A stretch of DNA of 64,000 nucleotides from Glycomyces paridis (GCF_004912155.1 NZ_STGX01000023.1:1-64000), one strand, 5' to 3'; shown: positions 27,391-36,598, counted from the stretch's first letter. Notes: generated by a model not told the origin, from the letters alone. Program-made: numbers and translations.

Positions 27391-29550
27391 ATGCGTCCGA
27401 CAGCAACGACACCGGCGACGACCGCCGGGACCGCCCCCGCGGCGACCCGCGAGCGCCCCGGCCACTGGCGCCCCGACATCGAGGGCCTGCGCGCCGTCGC
27501 CGTCGGCGTCGTCATCGCCGCGCACATCGGCTTCCCCTACAGCGCGGGCGGCTTCGTCGGCGTCGACGTCTTCTTCGTCATCTCCGGGTTCCTCATCACC
27601 TCGCTGCTGCTGCGCGAGATCGACCGCACCGGCAAGGTCTCCCTGACCGGCTTCTACGCCCGCCGCGCCGTGCGGCTCCTGCCCGCCGCCGCCACCGTCA
27701 TGCTCGCGACGCTCGTCGCCGCCTGGGTCTGGCTCCCGCGCACCCGCCTGGGCGACATCGCCGCCGACGCGGCCGCCGCCTCGCTCAACGTCATCAACAT
27801 CCGCCTCGCGTACGTCAGCACCGACTACTTCAACGCCGACGCCCCGCCCTCGCCGCTCCAGCACTTCTGGTCCCTCGCGGTCGAAGAGCAGTTCTACCTC
27901 GCGTGGCCGCTCATCCTCATCGCCGTCGCCTTCCTCACCGCGCGCCTGTACCGCGGCGAGTTCGTGCCCAAGGCCCAGATCCGCACCCGGCGCCTCGGCG
28001 CCGTCGCGACCCTCCTCGTCCTCGTCGCCGCCGGCTCGTTCGCCTTGAGCGCCACCCAGACCGCCACCGACCCGACCTGGTCCTACTTCGGCATCCACAC
28101 CCGCGCCTGGGAACTCGCCGTCGGCGCGCTCATCGCCGTGGGCGCCGCCCGCCTGCGGCGCACGCCCGCGCCGCTGGCCGCGATCGCCTCCTGGGCCGGC
28201 CTGGCGCTCATCGTCGCCTCCGTGTTCGTCCTTGACGAGAACAGCGTCTTCCCCGGCTACGCCGCGGCCCTGCCGGTGGCCGGCTCGGCGCTCGTCATCG
28301 CCGCCGGGTGCGCGCCCCACCGCGGCGGCGCCGGGATGCTGCTGGGGATCGCCCCGGCGCAGTACATCGGCAAGATCTCCTACGGCCTGTACCTGTGGCA
28401 CTGGCCGGTCCTGCTCATCGCCCCCGCGGTGCTCGGCATGGAGGAGCCGCAGCTGCGCTACCGGATCGGCTTCATGGTCGCGGCGTTCCTGCTCAGCGTC
28501 GCCACGTTCCACCTCGTGGAGAACCCGGTCCGCACCCGCAGGCCGCTCGTCCAGATCCCCTCGCGGGCGCTGGCGCTCGGCGGGGCGCTCATGGTGTGCA
28601 CGCTCGCGGCCTCGTTCGTGGCGGTGCTCCAGCCCGCGCAGGTCACCGACGGCGAGGCGGCCGAGGAGGTCAGCGGCGCCGGCGCGACCGTCTGGCAGCT
28701 CATCGACGAGTCGGTGGGCGTCGACGCCGTCCCGGCGAACCTCGACCCTTCCCTGGACGAGGCCCCCGAGGACGTGCCCTCCTACTACGCCGAGAACTGC
28801 TTCACCGGCCAGGAGAACACGACGGTCAAGGACCACTGCTGGTTCGGCGACCCCGAAGGCGAGAAGGACCTGATCCTGTTCGGCGACTCACATGCGGCAC
28901 AGTGGTTCCCGCCGCTCAACGAGCTCGCGGAGGCCTCGGGCTGGCGGATGCTGGTGCTCACCAAGTCGGGCTGCTCGATCCCCGACGTCAGCGAGTACAG
29001 CGGCACGCTCGACCGCGAGTACACCGAGTGCGCCCAGTGGCGCGACGCGGCCCTGGACCACATGGCCGAACTCGCCCCGGACATGATCGTCGCCACCTCC
29101 TCCGACAAGAAGAAGGTCCTCGAGGACGACCCCGACACCGCGTGGGTCGAGGGCTGGGAGACCTCCCTCGACCGCCTCCACGAGGCCTCCGACGAGGTCT
29201 ACATCCTCGCCGACACGCCGTGGGCGGCCGGGAACGTCCCCGACTGCCTCGCGTCGAACCCCGACGACGCCTCGGCGTGCGTCAACACGCTCGACGCGGG
29301 CATCTCCCACCCCGAGCGCCGCGAGGGCGCCCTGGAGGCGGCGGCCGAGTCCGGCGCCACCGTGGTCGACCCCGTCCCCTGGATCTGCGACATGGAGGCC
29401 GGGAAGTGCCCCGTCGTGGTCGGCAACCTGCTGGTGTACCGCGACGACAGCCACCTGACGGCGACCTTCGCCTCCCACCTCGCCCCGCAGCTGGCCGCCG
29501 CGATCCCCCTCCAAGGCAACCCTTCCGGTGAAACCGCAGAAGCCGGGTGA
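27391..29550 (+). CDS. OafA/YrhL-type membrane acyltransferase with SGNH domain
   Basis: A 719-residue protein. The N-terminal acyltransferase-3 domain (about 20-410) has ten or so membrane helices, with RPDIEGLRAVAVG, an H in IAAHIGF, GVDVFFVISGFL and the FWSLAVEEQFYL motif. The C-terminal domain (about 450-719) is an external SGNH esterase/transferase: block I as FGDSHAAQW, and the late D/H pair in RDDSHLT. Such fusions add acetyl groups to cell-surface polysaccharides. ATG at 27391 chosen over an upstream TTG because it matches the paralogue. It is followed by a near-identical gene (tandem duplication). Confidence 0.9.
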   Translation: MRPTATTPATTAGTAPAATRERPGHWRPDIEGLRAVAVGVVIAAHIGFPYSAGGFVGVDVFFVISGFLITSLLLREIDRTGKVSLTGFYARRAVRLLPAAATVMLATLVAAWVWLPRTRLGDIAADAAAASLNVINIRLAYVSTDYFNADAPPSPLQHFWSLAVEEQFYLAWPLILIAVAFLTARLYRGEFVPKAQIRTRRLGAVATLLVLVAAGSFALSATQTATDPTWSYFGIHTRAWELAVGALIAVGAARLRRTPAPLAAIASWAGLALIVASVFVLDENSVFPGYAAALPVAGSALVIAAGCAPHRGGAGMLLGIAPAQYIGKISYGLYLWHWPVLLIAPAVLGMEEPQLRYRIGFMVAAFLLSVATFHLVENPVRTRRPLVQIPSRALALGGALMVCTLAASFVAVLQPAQVTDGEAAEEVSGAGATVWQLIDESVGVDAVPANLDPSLDEAPEDVPSYYAENCFTGQENTTVKDHCWFGDPEGEKDLILFGDSHAAQWFPPLNELAEASGWRMLVLTKSGCSIPDVSEYSGTLDREYTECAQWRDAALDHMAELAPDMIVATSSDKKKVLEDDPDTAWVEGWETSLDRLHEASDEVYILADTPWAAGNVPDCLASNPDDASACVNTLDAGISHPERREGALEAAAESGATVVDPVPWICDMEAGKCPVVVGNLLVYRDDSHLTATFASHLAPQLAAAIPLQGNPSGETAEAG

Positions 29551-29579
29551 TACACACATATGAGGAGAATTTCACCCGT

Positions 29580-29709
29580 TAGGATGTGAAAGGACCCGCT
29601 CGACCGACGGTGTTATCGTCGGGAACCGCCCCCCGAGTGCCCGAAGTCAGCTCCAGGCCGCCCACCTGGAGGAACAAGTGCCCGACGATCCGTTCGGAGA
29701 CCGACACCT
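29580..29709 (+). promoter_or_regulatory. Promoter and ~118-nt structured leader of the second acyltransferase gene
   Basis: TAGGAT (29580-29585) would start a leader near 29592. A perfect 9-bp stem joins ATCGTCGGG (29615-29623) to CCCGACGAT (29681-29689) and encloses a 7-bp hairpin CTCCAGG/CCTGGAG (29651-29671). Blocks GGGAACCGCCCCCCG (29621-29635) and TTCGGAGA (29693-29700) correspond to those before the first copy. Confidence 0.5.
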
Positions 29710-31866
29710 ATGCGTCTGACCAACGCACCACAACTGAAACGACCACCCCAGGACGAACCGCCGGAGGCCCTGGCGCGCCCCTCGCACTGGCGTCCCGACA
29801 TCGAGGGCCTGCGCGCCGTCGCCGTCGGCGCCGTCATCGCCGCGCACATCGGGTTCTTCTACTCCGAGGGCGGTTTCATCGGGGTCGACGTCTTCTTCGT
29901 CATCTCCGGGTTCCTCATCACCTCGCTGCTGCTGCGCGAGATCGACCGCACCGGACGCGTCTCGCTCGCCGGGTTCTACGCCCGCCGCGCCGTGCGCCTG
30001 CTCCCGGCCGCCGTCCTCGTCCTGCTGGCGACCCTCGCCGCCTCCTGGATCTGGCTGCCGCCGACCAGGATGCGCGAACTCGCCGCCGACGCGGCCAGCG
30101 CCGCGCTCAACGTCGTCAACATCCGACTGGCGATGACCGGCACCGAGTACCTCAACGCCGAGGACCCGCCCTCGCCGCTCCAGCACTTCTGGTCCCTCGC
30201 CGTCGAGGAGCAGTACTACCTCGCGTGGCCGCTGCTGCTGCTCGCGATCGCCTTGGTGGCGAAGCGGATCTGGGGCGGGCGCTTCGCCCGGCGCGGGCAC
30301 TTCCACCGCCGCCGCATGACCGCGATCGCGGCCGTCCTCGTGTTCATCGCCCTCGCCTCGTTCGCCCTCAGCGTCACGCAGTCCGCAGTGGACCCGATCT
30401 GGGCCTACTTCGGCATCCACACGCGGGCATGGGAACTCGCGGCCGGAGCGCTCGTCGCCGTCGCCGCCTCCCGGCTGCGCCGCGTCCCCAGGTGGGCCGC
30501 CGCGCTCGCCTCGTGGACGGGCCTGGGCCTCATCGTCGCCTCGGTGTTCGTCCTGGACGAGCGGACCGTGTTCCCCGGGTACGCCGCTGCCCTGCCGGTC
30601 GCCGGCACCGCGATGGTCATCGCCGCGGGCTGCGCCCCCGACCGCTTCGGCGCCACGCTGCTGCTGCGCCAGGCCCCGTTCCAGTACATCGGGAAGATCT
30701 CGTACGGCCTGTACCTGTGGCACTGGCCGCTGGTCATGATCGGCCCGGCGATCCTCGGGATCGAGGAGCCGCGCCTGCGCGACTACCTGCTGCTCATGGC
30801 CGCGGCGTTCGTCCTCGCCGTCGCCTCCTTCCACCTGGTGGAGAACCCGATCCGCACCCGCAAGCCCTTGGTGCTGGTGCCCTCGCGGGCGCTCGCCATG
30901 GGCGGGGCGCTGTTGACGACCGCGCTCACCGTCTCGCTCATGCTCGTCATGGCGCCCATGCCGACCGAGACGAACGAGGAGGCCGCCGAGGTCACCGGGA
31001 ACGACACCACCGTGTGGGAGCTGCTCGACGAGTCCTCCGACGTGGACATGGTCCCTGCGAACCTCACGCCCGCGCTCGACGAGGCCTTCGACGACCAGCC
31101 CACGCTCTACGACGACGGCTGCGTCCTCGAACGCGACGTCACCGAGGTCGACGAGGACGACTGCTGGTACGGCGACCCGCAGGGGGACAAGACCCTCGTG
31201 CTCATGGGCGACTCCCATGCGGCGCAGTGGTTCCCCGCGCTCAACCAGCTCGCCGAGGCCTCCGGCTGGAAGCTGCTCGCCCTGACCAAGGCCAACTGCT
31301 CCCTCCCCGACGTCGAAGAGCTCGACTGGAAGCTGGAGCGTCGCTACACCGAATGCGAGGACTGGAAGGAGAACGCCTTCGACCTCCTCGCCGACCTCGA
31401 GCCCGACGCGGTCGTGGCCTCGGCCTACGACCACAAGGAGGTCATGGCCGACGACCCCGAGCAGGCCTGGGAGGACGGCTGGGTGACCAGCGTCGAGCGC
31501 CTGGACGAGGTCGCCGACCGGGTGTACTACATGGCCGACTCGACCGACCTCATCGACGACGTCCCCGACTGCCTCGCGCAGAACCCCGAGGACGCCAGCG
31601 TGTGCGTCGGCGACATGGAGAAGGCCATCGTGCTCCCGAAGGAGGAGCGACAGTCCCTCATGGACGCCGTCGCCGACGCGGGCGCCGAGGTCGTCGACCC
31701 CATTCCGTGGCTGTGCGACATCGACCAGGGCACCTGCCCGGTCGTGATCGGCAACATCCTCGTCTACCGCGACTCCAACCACCTCTCGGCCCGCTTCGTC
31801 GCCGAACTCGCCCCGCAGATCGCCGTCGCGATCCCGTTGGAGGCGGCGGAGGCCGACACCGAGTAG
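29710..31866 (+). CDS. OafA/YrhL-type membrane acyltransferase with SGNH domain (tandem paralogue)
   Basis: A 718-residue paralogue of the preceding product, aligned over almost its full length, including HWRPDIEGLRAVAVG, VDVFFVISGFLITSLLLREI and FWSLAVEEQYYLAWPLL. The SGNH domain keeps MGDSHAAQWFPALNQLAEA and the final RDSNHLS motif. The segment between the two domains (about 405-470) and much of the SGNH domain have diverged more, suggesting different acceptor glycans. It has its own promoter and leader, so the copies may be expressed separately. Confidence 0.9.
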   Translation: MRLTNAPQLKRPPQDEPPEALARPSHWRPDIEGLRAVAVGAVIAAHIGFFYSEGGFIGVDVFFVISGFLITSLLLREIDRTGRVSLAGFYARRAVRLLPAAVLVLLATLAASWIWLPPTRMRELAADAASAALNVVNIRLAMTGTEYLNAEDPPSPLQHFWSLAVEEQYYLAWPLLLLAIALVAKRIWGGRFARRGHFHRRRMTAIAAVLVFIALASFALSVTQSAVDPIWAYFGIHTRAWELAAGALVAVAASRLRRVPRWAAALASWTGLGLIVASVFVLDERTVFPGYAAALPVAGTAMVIAAGCAPDRFGATLLLRQAPFQYIGKISYGLYLWHWPLVMIGPAILGIEEPRLRDYLLLMAAAFVLAVASFHLVENPIRTRKPLVLVPSRALAMGGALLTTALTVSLMLVMAPMPTETNEEAAEVTGNDTTVWELLDESSDVDMVPANLTPALDEAFDDQPTLYDDGCVLERDVTEVDEDDCWYGDPQGDKTLVLMGDSHAAQWFPALNQLAEASGWKLLALTKANCSLPDVEELDWKLERRYTECEDWKENAFDLLADLEPDAVVASAYDHKEVMADDPEQAWEDGWVTSVERLDEVADRVYYMADSTDLIDDVPDCLAQNPEDASVCVGDMEKAIVLPKEERQSLMDAVADAGAEVVDPIPWLCDIDQGTCPVVIGNILVYRDSNHLSARFVAELAPQIAVAIPLEAAEADTE

Positions 31867-31888
31867 TCCCGGGACACACCACAACCCA

Positions 31889-31932
31889 CCGAGGTGGGCC
31901 CGCATTCCGACCGGAATGTAGGCTCACCTCGG
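31889..31932 (+). terminator. Long interrupted hairpin after the acyltransferases
   Basis: Outer perfect 8-bp arms CCGAGGTG / CACCTCGG, then a GCC/GGC step, then an inner CATTCC/GGAATG stem with a GACC loop. It overlaps TAGGCT (31919-31924), a possible -10 box for the sulfotransferase gene, so it could also be an operator. Confidence 0.5.
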
Positions 31933-31963
31933 ATTCATATGCGGGACAAAAGGAGTCGTCCGG

Positions 31964-33148
31964 ATGGAACGCGTCGCACCCTGGCTCAAGGCCGTCAACA
32001 CCGTCCTCACCCCCGCGATCGCCGGGCGCCGCAAGAAGGTCGACCGCCTCCTCGACCGCGCCGTGCGCGAGGCCGAGCACCGCACCGGCTCCACCGCCCA
32101 CGGCGACGAGGAGTTCATCGAGGACATGCGGGTCCTCCTCACCGGGTACGCCGACGTCCACGGCCTCACCGTCACCGGCTGGGTCGGCGGCCTCCAGGAG
32201 GTCACCGACCGCATCGAGAGCCGCCTGCGCATCCGCAAGCTCCACGCCATCAGCCCCGAGATCGCCGACGAGCACATCGCCCGGCCCGTGATCGTCACCG
32301 GCGTCCCCCGCACCGGCACCGCCGTCCTCCAGCGCCTCCTCGCCGCCTCCGGCGGCCACCGCGCGCCCCTCATGCGCGAACTCATGCACCCCGACCTCGA
32401 CGGCGCCCCCGCCGACCCCCGCCGCCGCGCCGAACGCACCGTCGAGGCCGTCCGCAAGGCCGTCCCCACCTTCGGCGACGTCTACGACATGCACCCCGAC
32501 AAGCCCGACTCGTGCGTGTGGGTCCTCCCGCACAGCGTCAACCACCTCGTGCGCGCCCACCCGCCCGGGTACGTCCAGTGGATGCTCGACCGCGACTGCA
32601 CCCGCGACTACCGCTACCTCAAGCAGACCCTCCAGGTCCTCCAGCACGGGCGCCCGCGGCGCCGCTGGATCCTGCGCGCCCCCGCCCACCTGTGGCACCT
32701 CGACGCGCTCCTCAAGGCCTTCCCCGACGCGCAGCTCGTGTGGACCCACCGCGACCCCGCGACCGCGCTCGCGTCCCTGTGCTCGATGAGCGAGACCGCC
32801 ACCGCCCTCATCGCCGGCGAGGCCGACCCCCACGAGATCGGCCGGAACTGGCTCGGGCTCCTGTCCACCGGCATCGACCGCGCCCGCGCCCAGCGCGCCC
32901 GCATCCACCCCTCCGCGGTCGTCGACGTCCCCTACCGCCACCTCACCGGCGAGGCCCGGCAGCGCCTCCCCGAACTGTTCGAGCGCCTCGGCGCCCCCTG
33001 GGGCGCGAACGAGCGGGCCGCCCTCGACGCCGCGCTGGCCGACCGGGGGAGCCCGCACACGTACGACCTGGCCCGGTACGGGCTCACCGAAGGCGAGGTC
33101 GACCGGGTCCTGGCCGATTACCGGCGCGAGTTCGCGGACTGCCTCTAG
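31964..33148 (+). CDS. Sulfotransferase-family protein
   Basis: A 394-residue P-loop protein. The 5'-phosphosulfate loop is VTGVPRTGTAVLQRLL (about 110-125; the usual S/T pair is partly changed), and the 3'-phosphate site is WTHRDPATALASLCSM (about 263-278). Such proteins use PAPS to sulfate a lipid, sugar or polyketide; the acceptor is unknown. Placed just after two surface-glycan acyltransferases, it may modify the same envelope material (inference). Its stop overlaps the stop of the convergent GNAT gene by 4 bp (CTAG). Confidence 0.8.
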   Translation: MERVAPWLKAVNTVLTPAIAGRRKKVDRLLDRAVREAEHRTGSTAHGDEEFIEDMRVLLTGYADVHGLTVTGWVGGLQEVTDRIESRLRIRKLHAISPEIADEHIARPVIVTGVPRTGTAVLQRLLAASGGHRAPLMRELMHPDLDGAPADPRRRAERTVEAVRKAVPTFGDVYDMHPDKPDSCVWVLPHSVNHLVRAHPPGYVQWMLDRDCTRDYRYLKQTLQVLQHGRPRRRWILRAPAHLWHLDALLKAFPDAQLVWTHRDPATALASLCSMSETATALIAGEADPHEIGRNWLGLLSTGIDRARAQRARIHPSAVVDVPYRHLTGEARQRLPELFERLGAPWGANERAALDAALADRGSPHTYDLARYGLTEGEVDRVLADYRREFADCL

Positions 33149-33678
33149 AGGTCGAGCGCGAAGCCCCACAGGAGCACGTCGGGCACGGGGGACCAGTCCA
33201 GGCGCGGTGCGCGCTCGAACCCGAGGCGCTCGTAGATCCGGTGCGCCCCGGTCATCTCCCGCAGGGAGCACAGGACGACCCGCTTGACGCCAGGATCGGC
33301 CCGCGAGAGATCGACGCACGCGGCGGCCAGCGCCGAGCCGACGCCGCGGCCTTGCGCGGCGGGGTCGACCGCGAGCATCCGGATCTCGGACTCGCCGGGG
33401 CCCGCCAGCTCGGCCATCGCCGAGCCGGGGAACGCGAGGGTGACGCCGCCGAGCAGGGCGCCGCCGGTGGCACTGTCGTTCGGGGCGCTGGCTTCGGCGG
33501 CGACGAGCACGAGCGCCTCGGCGGCCCGGTGGGCGACGTCCCGCAGGCGCGGCGTGTACGGATCGTCGAGGCCTTTGAGGAGCAGGCCGCCTTCGAGGTA
33601 GGAGCGCACGGACACCTCGCCGAGCGCCTCGTGCTCGGCGGGGAGGATCGGCCGGATCGCGTAGTCGCTGGAGTTCAC
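33145..33678 (-). CDS. GNAT-family N-acetyltransferase
   Basis: A 177-residue protein with the acetyl-CoA motif A, EIRMLAVDPAAQGRGVGSAL, and the IYERLGFERA motif B; the N-terminus YAIRPILPAEHEALGEV is the typical first strand. Substrate unknown. GTG at 33678 chosen because the longer open frame (to 33801) begins with a low-complexity segment that overlaps the divergent gene's promoter. Convergent with the sulfotransferase gene, with 4-bp overlapping stops. Confidence 0.82.
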   Translation of the reverse strand: MNSSDYAIRPILPAEHEALGEVSVRSYLEGGLLLKGLDDPYTPRLRDVAHRAAEALVLVAAEASAPNDSATGGALLGGVTLAFPGSAMAELAGPGESEIRMLAVDPAAQGRGVGSALAAACVDLSRADPGVKRVVLCSLREMTGAHRIYERLGFERAPRLDWSPVPDVLLWGFALDL

Positions 33679-33786
33679 CCCGGAATGCTGCCACGCGTGC
33701 GGGCCCGCCGCCACCGTCCGCCGCCGCCCCGGCGGTGAAGGGCGGCAGGGGAACGGCGGTCGGCCACCGTGCGCGCATGCATCGTC

Positions 33787-33792
33787 TAGGAT
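33787..33792 (+). promoter_or_regulatory. -10 box for the 33855 operon
   Basis: TAGGAT about 62 bases before the ATG at 33855, in the region shared with the divergent GNAT gene. Confidence 0.45.
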
Positions 33793-33854
33793 CGATGTCA
33801 CACCTCACAGCGTCGTGATTCCCTGCCCCCCAGGCCACCTCGAAGGGAACCCCC

Positions 33855-34703
33855 ATGTCCCCAGCAACGGCCGAGGACGACTTCCTGAAGGTCAAGGCCC
33901 TCCTCGCTCCGCCCGCGTCGTCGGCCGAGCATGTGCTCCGGCTCTCCGAGGGCGCCCCCGCCGACCGGCTCGAGCGCATCCGCGACGCGCTCGTCGACCG
34001 CGCCCCGTTCGCACTCGTCGACTGCGCCGACTACGCGCCCGAGTCGCTGCCGAAGCTCCTCGCCGAGGTCAAGACCAGGCTCGCCCGCCCCTGCGCCCAC
34101 TACCCGCGGCTGCTGTTCCGGCGCTTGGAGGTCGGGCTCACCGTCATCGCGAACCCGATCGGCAACGACATCGAGATCGCCTACTCGCGCGCGTTCAAGG
34201 ACGCGGCGAAGAAGATCATCGCCCCGCCCCCGCTGGGGAACGAGCAGGCCGGTGGCCTGGTCGCGCTCCTGGCGCAGATCGGCCCGCAGATCGCGCTCGC
34301 AGGCGCGGTGGCGGCCTCGGTCGTCCAGCGCCGCTACCCCTCCCTCTACGAGTTCTACAAGTGGTACGGCCACCGCGACCGCGGCGAGCGGCACATGCCC
34401 GAGACGCTCCTGGGCGAGCTCAACAACTGGGCCCACCCGCCCGGCGAGCACGCCGTCCCCGACCGGGCCCAGCGCGACCGCCTCCTCATCGAGGCGCTCC
34501 TGGCCGACCTGCGCCACGCCTACGGGCGCGGGCGCCTCGCCGGCCGCAACTGGTACCGCGCCGTCGTCCTGCTGCGCCGCTCCGACGGCGAGACCGGCCG
34601 CCTCCTCCTGGAACAGCTCGAACAGGTCCTGCGCGAACTGCGCGGCGCCCAGATCCCGCCGCCGCCGGTCCTGGTGGTCGCCGACCGACGGAGCGCCGCA
34701 TGA
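33855..34703 (+). CDS. Cytosolic partner of a membrane-anchored binding protein; degenerate NTPase-like
   Basis: A 282-residue soluble protein. No Walker A motif is present. One segment resembles a Walker-B/sensor region (VVLLRRSDGETGRLLLEQLEQV, then PVLVVAD), and there is a helical block with DRLLIEALLADLRHAYGRGR. A hydrophobic stretch (ALLAQIGPQIALAGAVAASVV, about 132-152) could be a buried helix or a membrane re-entry. From memory, these segments resemble the N-terminal half of long streptomycete proteins annotated as substrate-binding proteins, where this module is fused to a membrane-anchored binding domain. Here the two halves are separate genes overlapping by 4 bp (ATGA), so they surely work together. 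Function unknown. Confidence 0.6.
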   Translation: MSPATAEDDFLKVKALLAPPASSAEHVLRLSEGAPADRLERIRDALVDRAPFALVDCADYAPESLPKLLAEVKTRLARPCAHYPRLLFRRLEVGLTVIANPIGNDIEIAYSRAFKDAAKKIIAPPPLGNEQAGGLVALLAQIGPQIALAGAVAASVVQRRYPSLYEFYKWYGHRDRGERHMPETLLGELNNWAHPPGEHAVPDRAQRDRLLIEALLADLRHAYGRGRLAGRNWYRAVVLLRRSDGETGRLLLEQLEQVLRELRGAQIPPPPVLVVADRRSAA

Positions 34704-36229
34704 GCACCGACCAGCTGACCCTGCGCCCCAGCGAAGGCGCCATGACCTGGGTCCGGCGCCGCCGCCGCAGCCGCCGGACCGCCCTCGCGGCGGCCGTCGC
34801 GGTCCTCGCGGGCGCAGCCGTCTACTTCGGACCGATCCTGTACGGCCGGTGGCAGTGCGGCGGCATCGGCGAGGACATCCGCCTCATGGACGACGAGTGC
34901 ATCGGCGTCACCGACGGGTCCTTCGTCTTCCAGGACCAGTTCACCGAGGTCCAGGAGAACATCAAGGCCGAGAACGACTGGGCCGCCGAGCAGGCCCGGA
35001 AGGAAGGCCTGCCGGTCGTCAAGATCGCCCTCCTCACCACCCTCACCACCACCGACGACAGCGCCATGAGCGCCGACAAGATCCAGAGCGCCCTCGAAGG
35101 CGCCTACGTCGCCCTCCACCGCGCCAACCGCACCCAGGAGCTCGGCGACCGCGTCCGGTACGTCCAGCTCCACCTCGCCAACGAAGGCGCCCGCCAGACC
35201 CACTGGGAAGCGGTCGTCGGCGACCTCGAAGGGATGCTCGACGACGAGGTGCCCCTCGTCGCCGTCATGGGCCAGGGCGTCAGCAGCGACAACACCGTCG
35301 CCGCCGCCGAACGCCTCGCCGCCGCGGGCATCCCCATGGTCACCGGCGTCACCACCGCCGACGGCATCGACCACGACGCCGTCGACGGCCTCATCCGCTC
35401 GGCCCCCAGCAACACCGACTTCGCCGTCGCCCTCCACCGGTACATGGAGTCGCGGCCCGAACTCGAAAGCGCCGTCCTCGTCTACGACAGCACCGCCCAG
35501 GACCGGTACACCACCACCCTGCGCACCGCCTACGAAGCCGAACTCGGCGACTACATCAGCGGCTCCCACCAGCCGTTCCCCGGACGCTCCATCGAGACCG
35601 GCGGACCCGAGGTCTTCGACCCCATCACCCGCAACATCTGCGCCGCCGAACCCGACACGGTCCTGTTCGCCGGGCGCGAACCCGACCTCAAGGTCTTCCT
35701 CGAAGCACTCAGCGTCCGCGCCTGCCTCGACCGCCACCTCACCGTCCTCTTCGGCGTCACCGGCACCGACATGCAGCGCGAGGACGAGATCGCCGAATGG
35801 ACCTCGGCGGGGAACTTCGAAGTCCTCTACGCCGCCGGAGCCGACCCCGGCTGGGCCACCGGCGCCGCCCCCGCACCCGAGGGCTTCGCGGCCTTCCAGT
35901 CCTACTTCACCGCGCTGGTCGACAGCGACCCCGAGGCCCTCGCCGACGGCTACGCCGTGACCTACCACGACGCGCTGGCGACGGCGATCAGCGCCGTGCG
36001 CATCACCAACCCGTGGGAGGTCGAGGCCCCGGCCGCCGTCGACGTGCGCGAACACCTCCTGCTCCTCAACAGCGAACAGGTCGTACGCGGCGCCAGCGGC
36101 ACACTGAGCTTCGCCGACAACCGCGGCGGCAACCCCGGCGGCAAATGGGTGCCGGTCGTCCCGCTGCCCTACCCCGACGACCCCGAAGCACTGCCGGACC
36201 TCGACACCTACATCACCCCGAGCCAGTGA
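34700..36229 (+). CDS. Membrane-anchored type-1 periplasmic-binding protein without a transporter
   Basis: A 509-residue protein. A basic cytoplasmic head (VRRRRRSRR) precedes one membrane helix (about 29-50, uncleaved: no lipobox or signal cleavage site). The external region begins with the CIGVTDGSFVF segment and continues as a type-1 periplasmic-binding domain of the branched-chain amino-acid receptor class: VVKIALLTTLTTT, VAVMGQGVSSDNTVAAA, GIPMVTGVTT, and YAVTYHDALATAISAV. No ABC permease or ATPase is nearby, so a sensor role is more likely than uptake. ATG overlaps the previous stop (ATGA). Cysteines at several external positions could form disulfides. Confidence 0.7.
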   Translation: MSTDQLTLRPSEGAMTWVRRRRRSRRTALAAAVAVLAGAAVYFGPILYGRWQCGGIGEDIRLMDDECIGVTDGSFVFQDQFTEVQENIKAENDWAAEQARKEGLPVVKIALLTTLTTTDDSAMSADKIQSALEGAYVALHRANRTQELGDRVRYVQLHLANEGARQTHWEAVVGDLEGMLDDEVPLVAVMGQGVSSDNTVAAAERLAAAGIPMVTGVTTADGIDHDAVDGLIRSAPSNTDFAVALHRYMESRPELESAVLVYDSTAQDRYTTTLRTAYEAELGDYISGSHQPFPGRSIETGGPEVFDPITRNICAAEPDTVLFAGREPDLKVFLEALSVRACLDRHLTVLFGVTGTDMQREDEIAEWTSAGNFEVLYAAGADPGWATGAAPAPEGFAAFQSYFTALVDSDPEALADGYAVTYHDALATAISAVRITNPWEVEAPAAVDVREHLLLLNSEQVVRGASGTLSFADNRGGNPGGKWVPVVPLPYPDDPEALPDLDTYITPSQ

Positions 36230-36300
36230 CGGCACGGGAGTAGACCGCGACGGGACGGGTACCCCCTCACCGCAGGACCTTCAGCGAGAGGAGGGGGCGC

Positions 36301-36531
36301 ATGGGCGCTTTCGACAAGGCGAAGGACAAGGCCGAGCAGCTCAAGGGCAAGGCCAAGGAGAAGCTCGGCGACGCGACCGACAACGAGAGCCTCGAGAACG
36401 AGGGCCGTCGCGACGAACTCAAGGGGAAGGCCAAGGAGGAGTTCCACGACCTCCGAGAGAAGGGCGAGGACAAACTCCACGACGCCAAGGAACGCCTCAC
36501 CGACTCCGGGGAGGACGGCGACCGGCGCTGA
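36301..36531 (+). CDS. CsbD family stress protein
   Basis: A 76-residue hydrophilic protein with the CsbD pattern: FDKAKDKAEQLKGKAKEKLGDATDNESLENEGRR, then DELKGKAKE. No membrane segment. CsbD proteins are members of general stress regulons (SigB type); molecular role unknown. ATG with GAGAGGAGG at 36287-36295 just upstream. A 17-bp terminator follows. Compare the smaller relative at 4400. Confidence 0.85.
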   Translation: MGAFDKAKDKAEQLKGKAKEKLGDATDNESLENEGRRDELKGKAKEEFHDLREKGEDKLHDAKERLTDSGEDGDRR

Positions 36532-36541
36532 CCGGGAGCAT

Positions 36542-36578
36542 GGGAGGGGCCGGGCCGCGATGCGGCCCGGCCCCTCCC
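36542..36578 (+). terminator. Bidirectional terminator
   Basis: Perfect 17-bp stem GGGAGGGGCCGGGCCGC with a 3-base loop, between the CsbD gene and the convergent lipoprotein gene. Confidence 0.85.
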
Positions 36579-36598
36579 ACGCCCTGACACGGCGGGCC

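Noticed and set aside
24781-28836. 1351-codon minus-strand frame opposite pyk-tesB-acyltransferase
   Set aside because: Antisense shadow crossing three genes; the composition is only the reverse of their codons.
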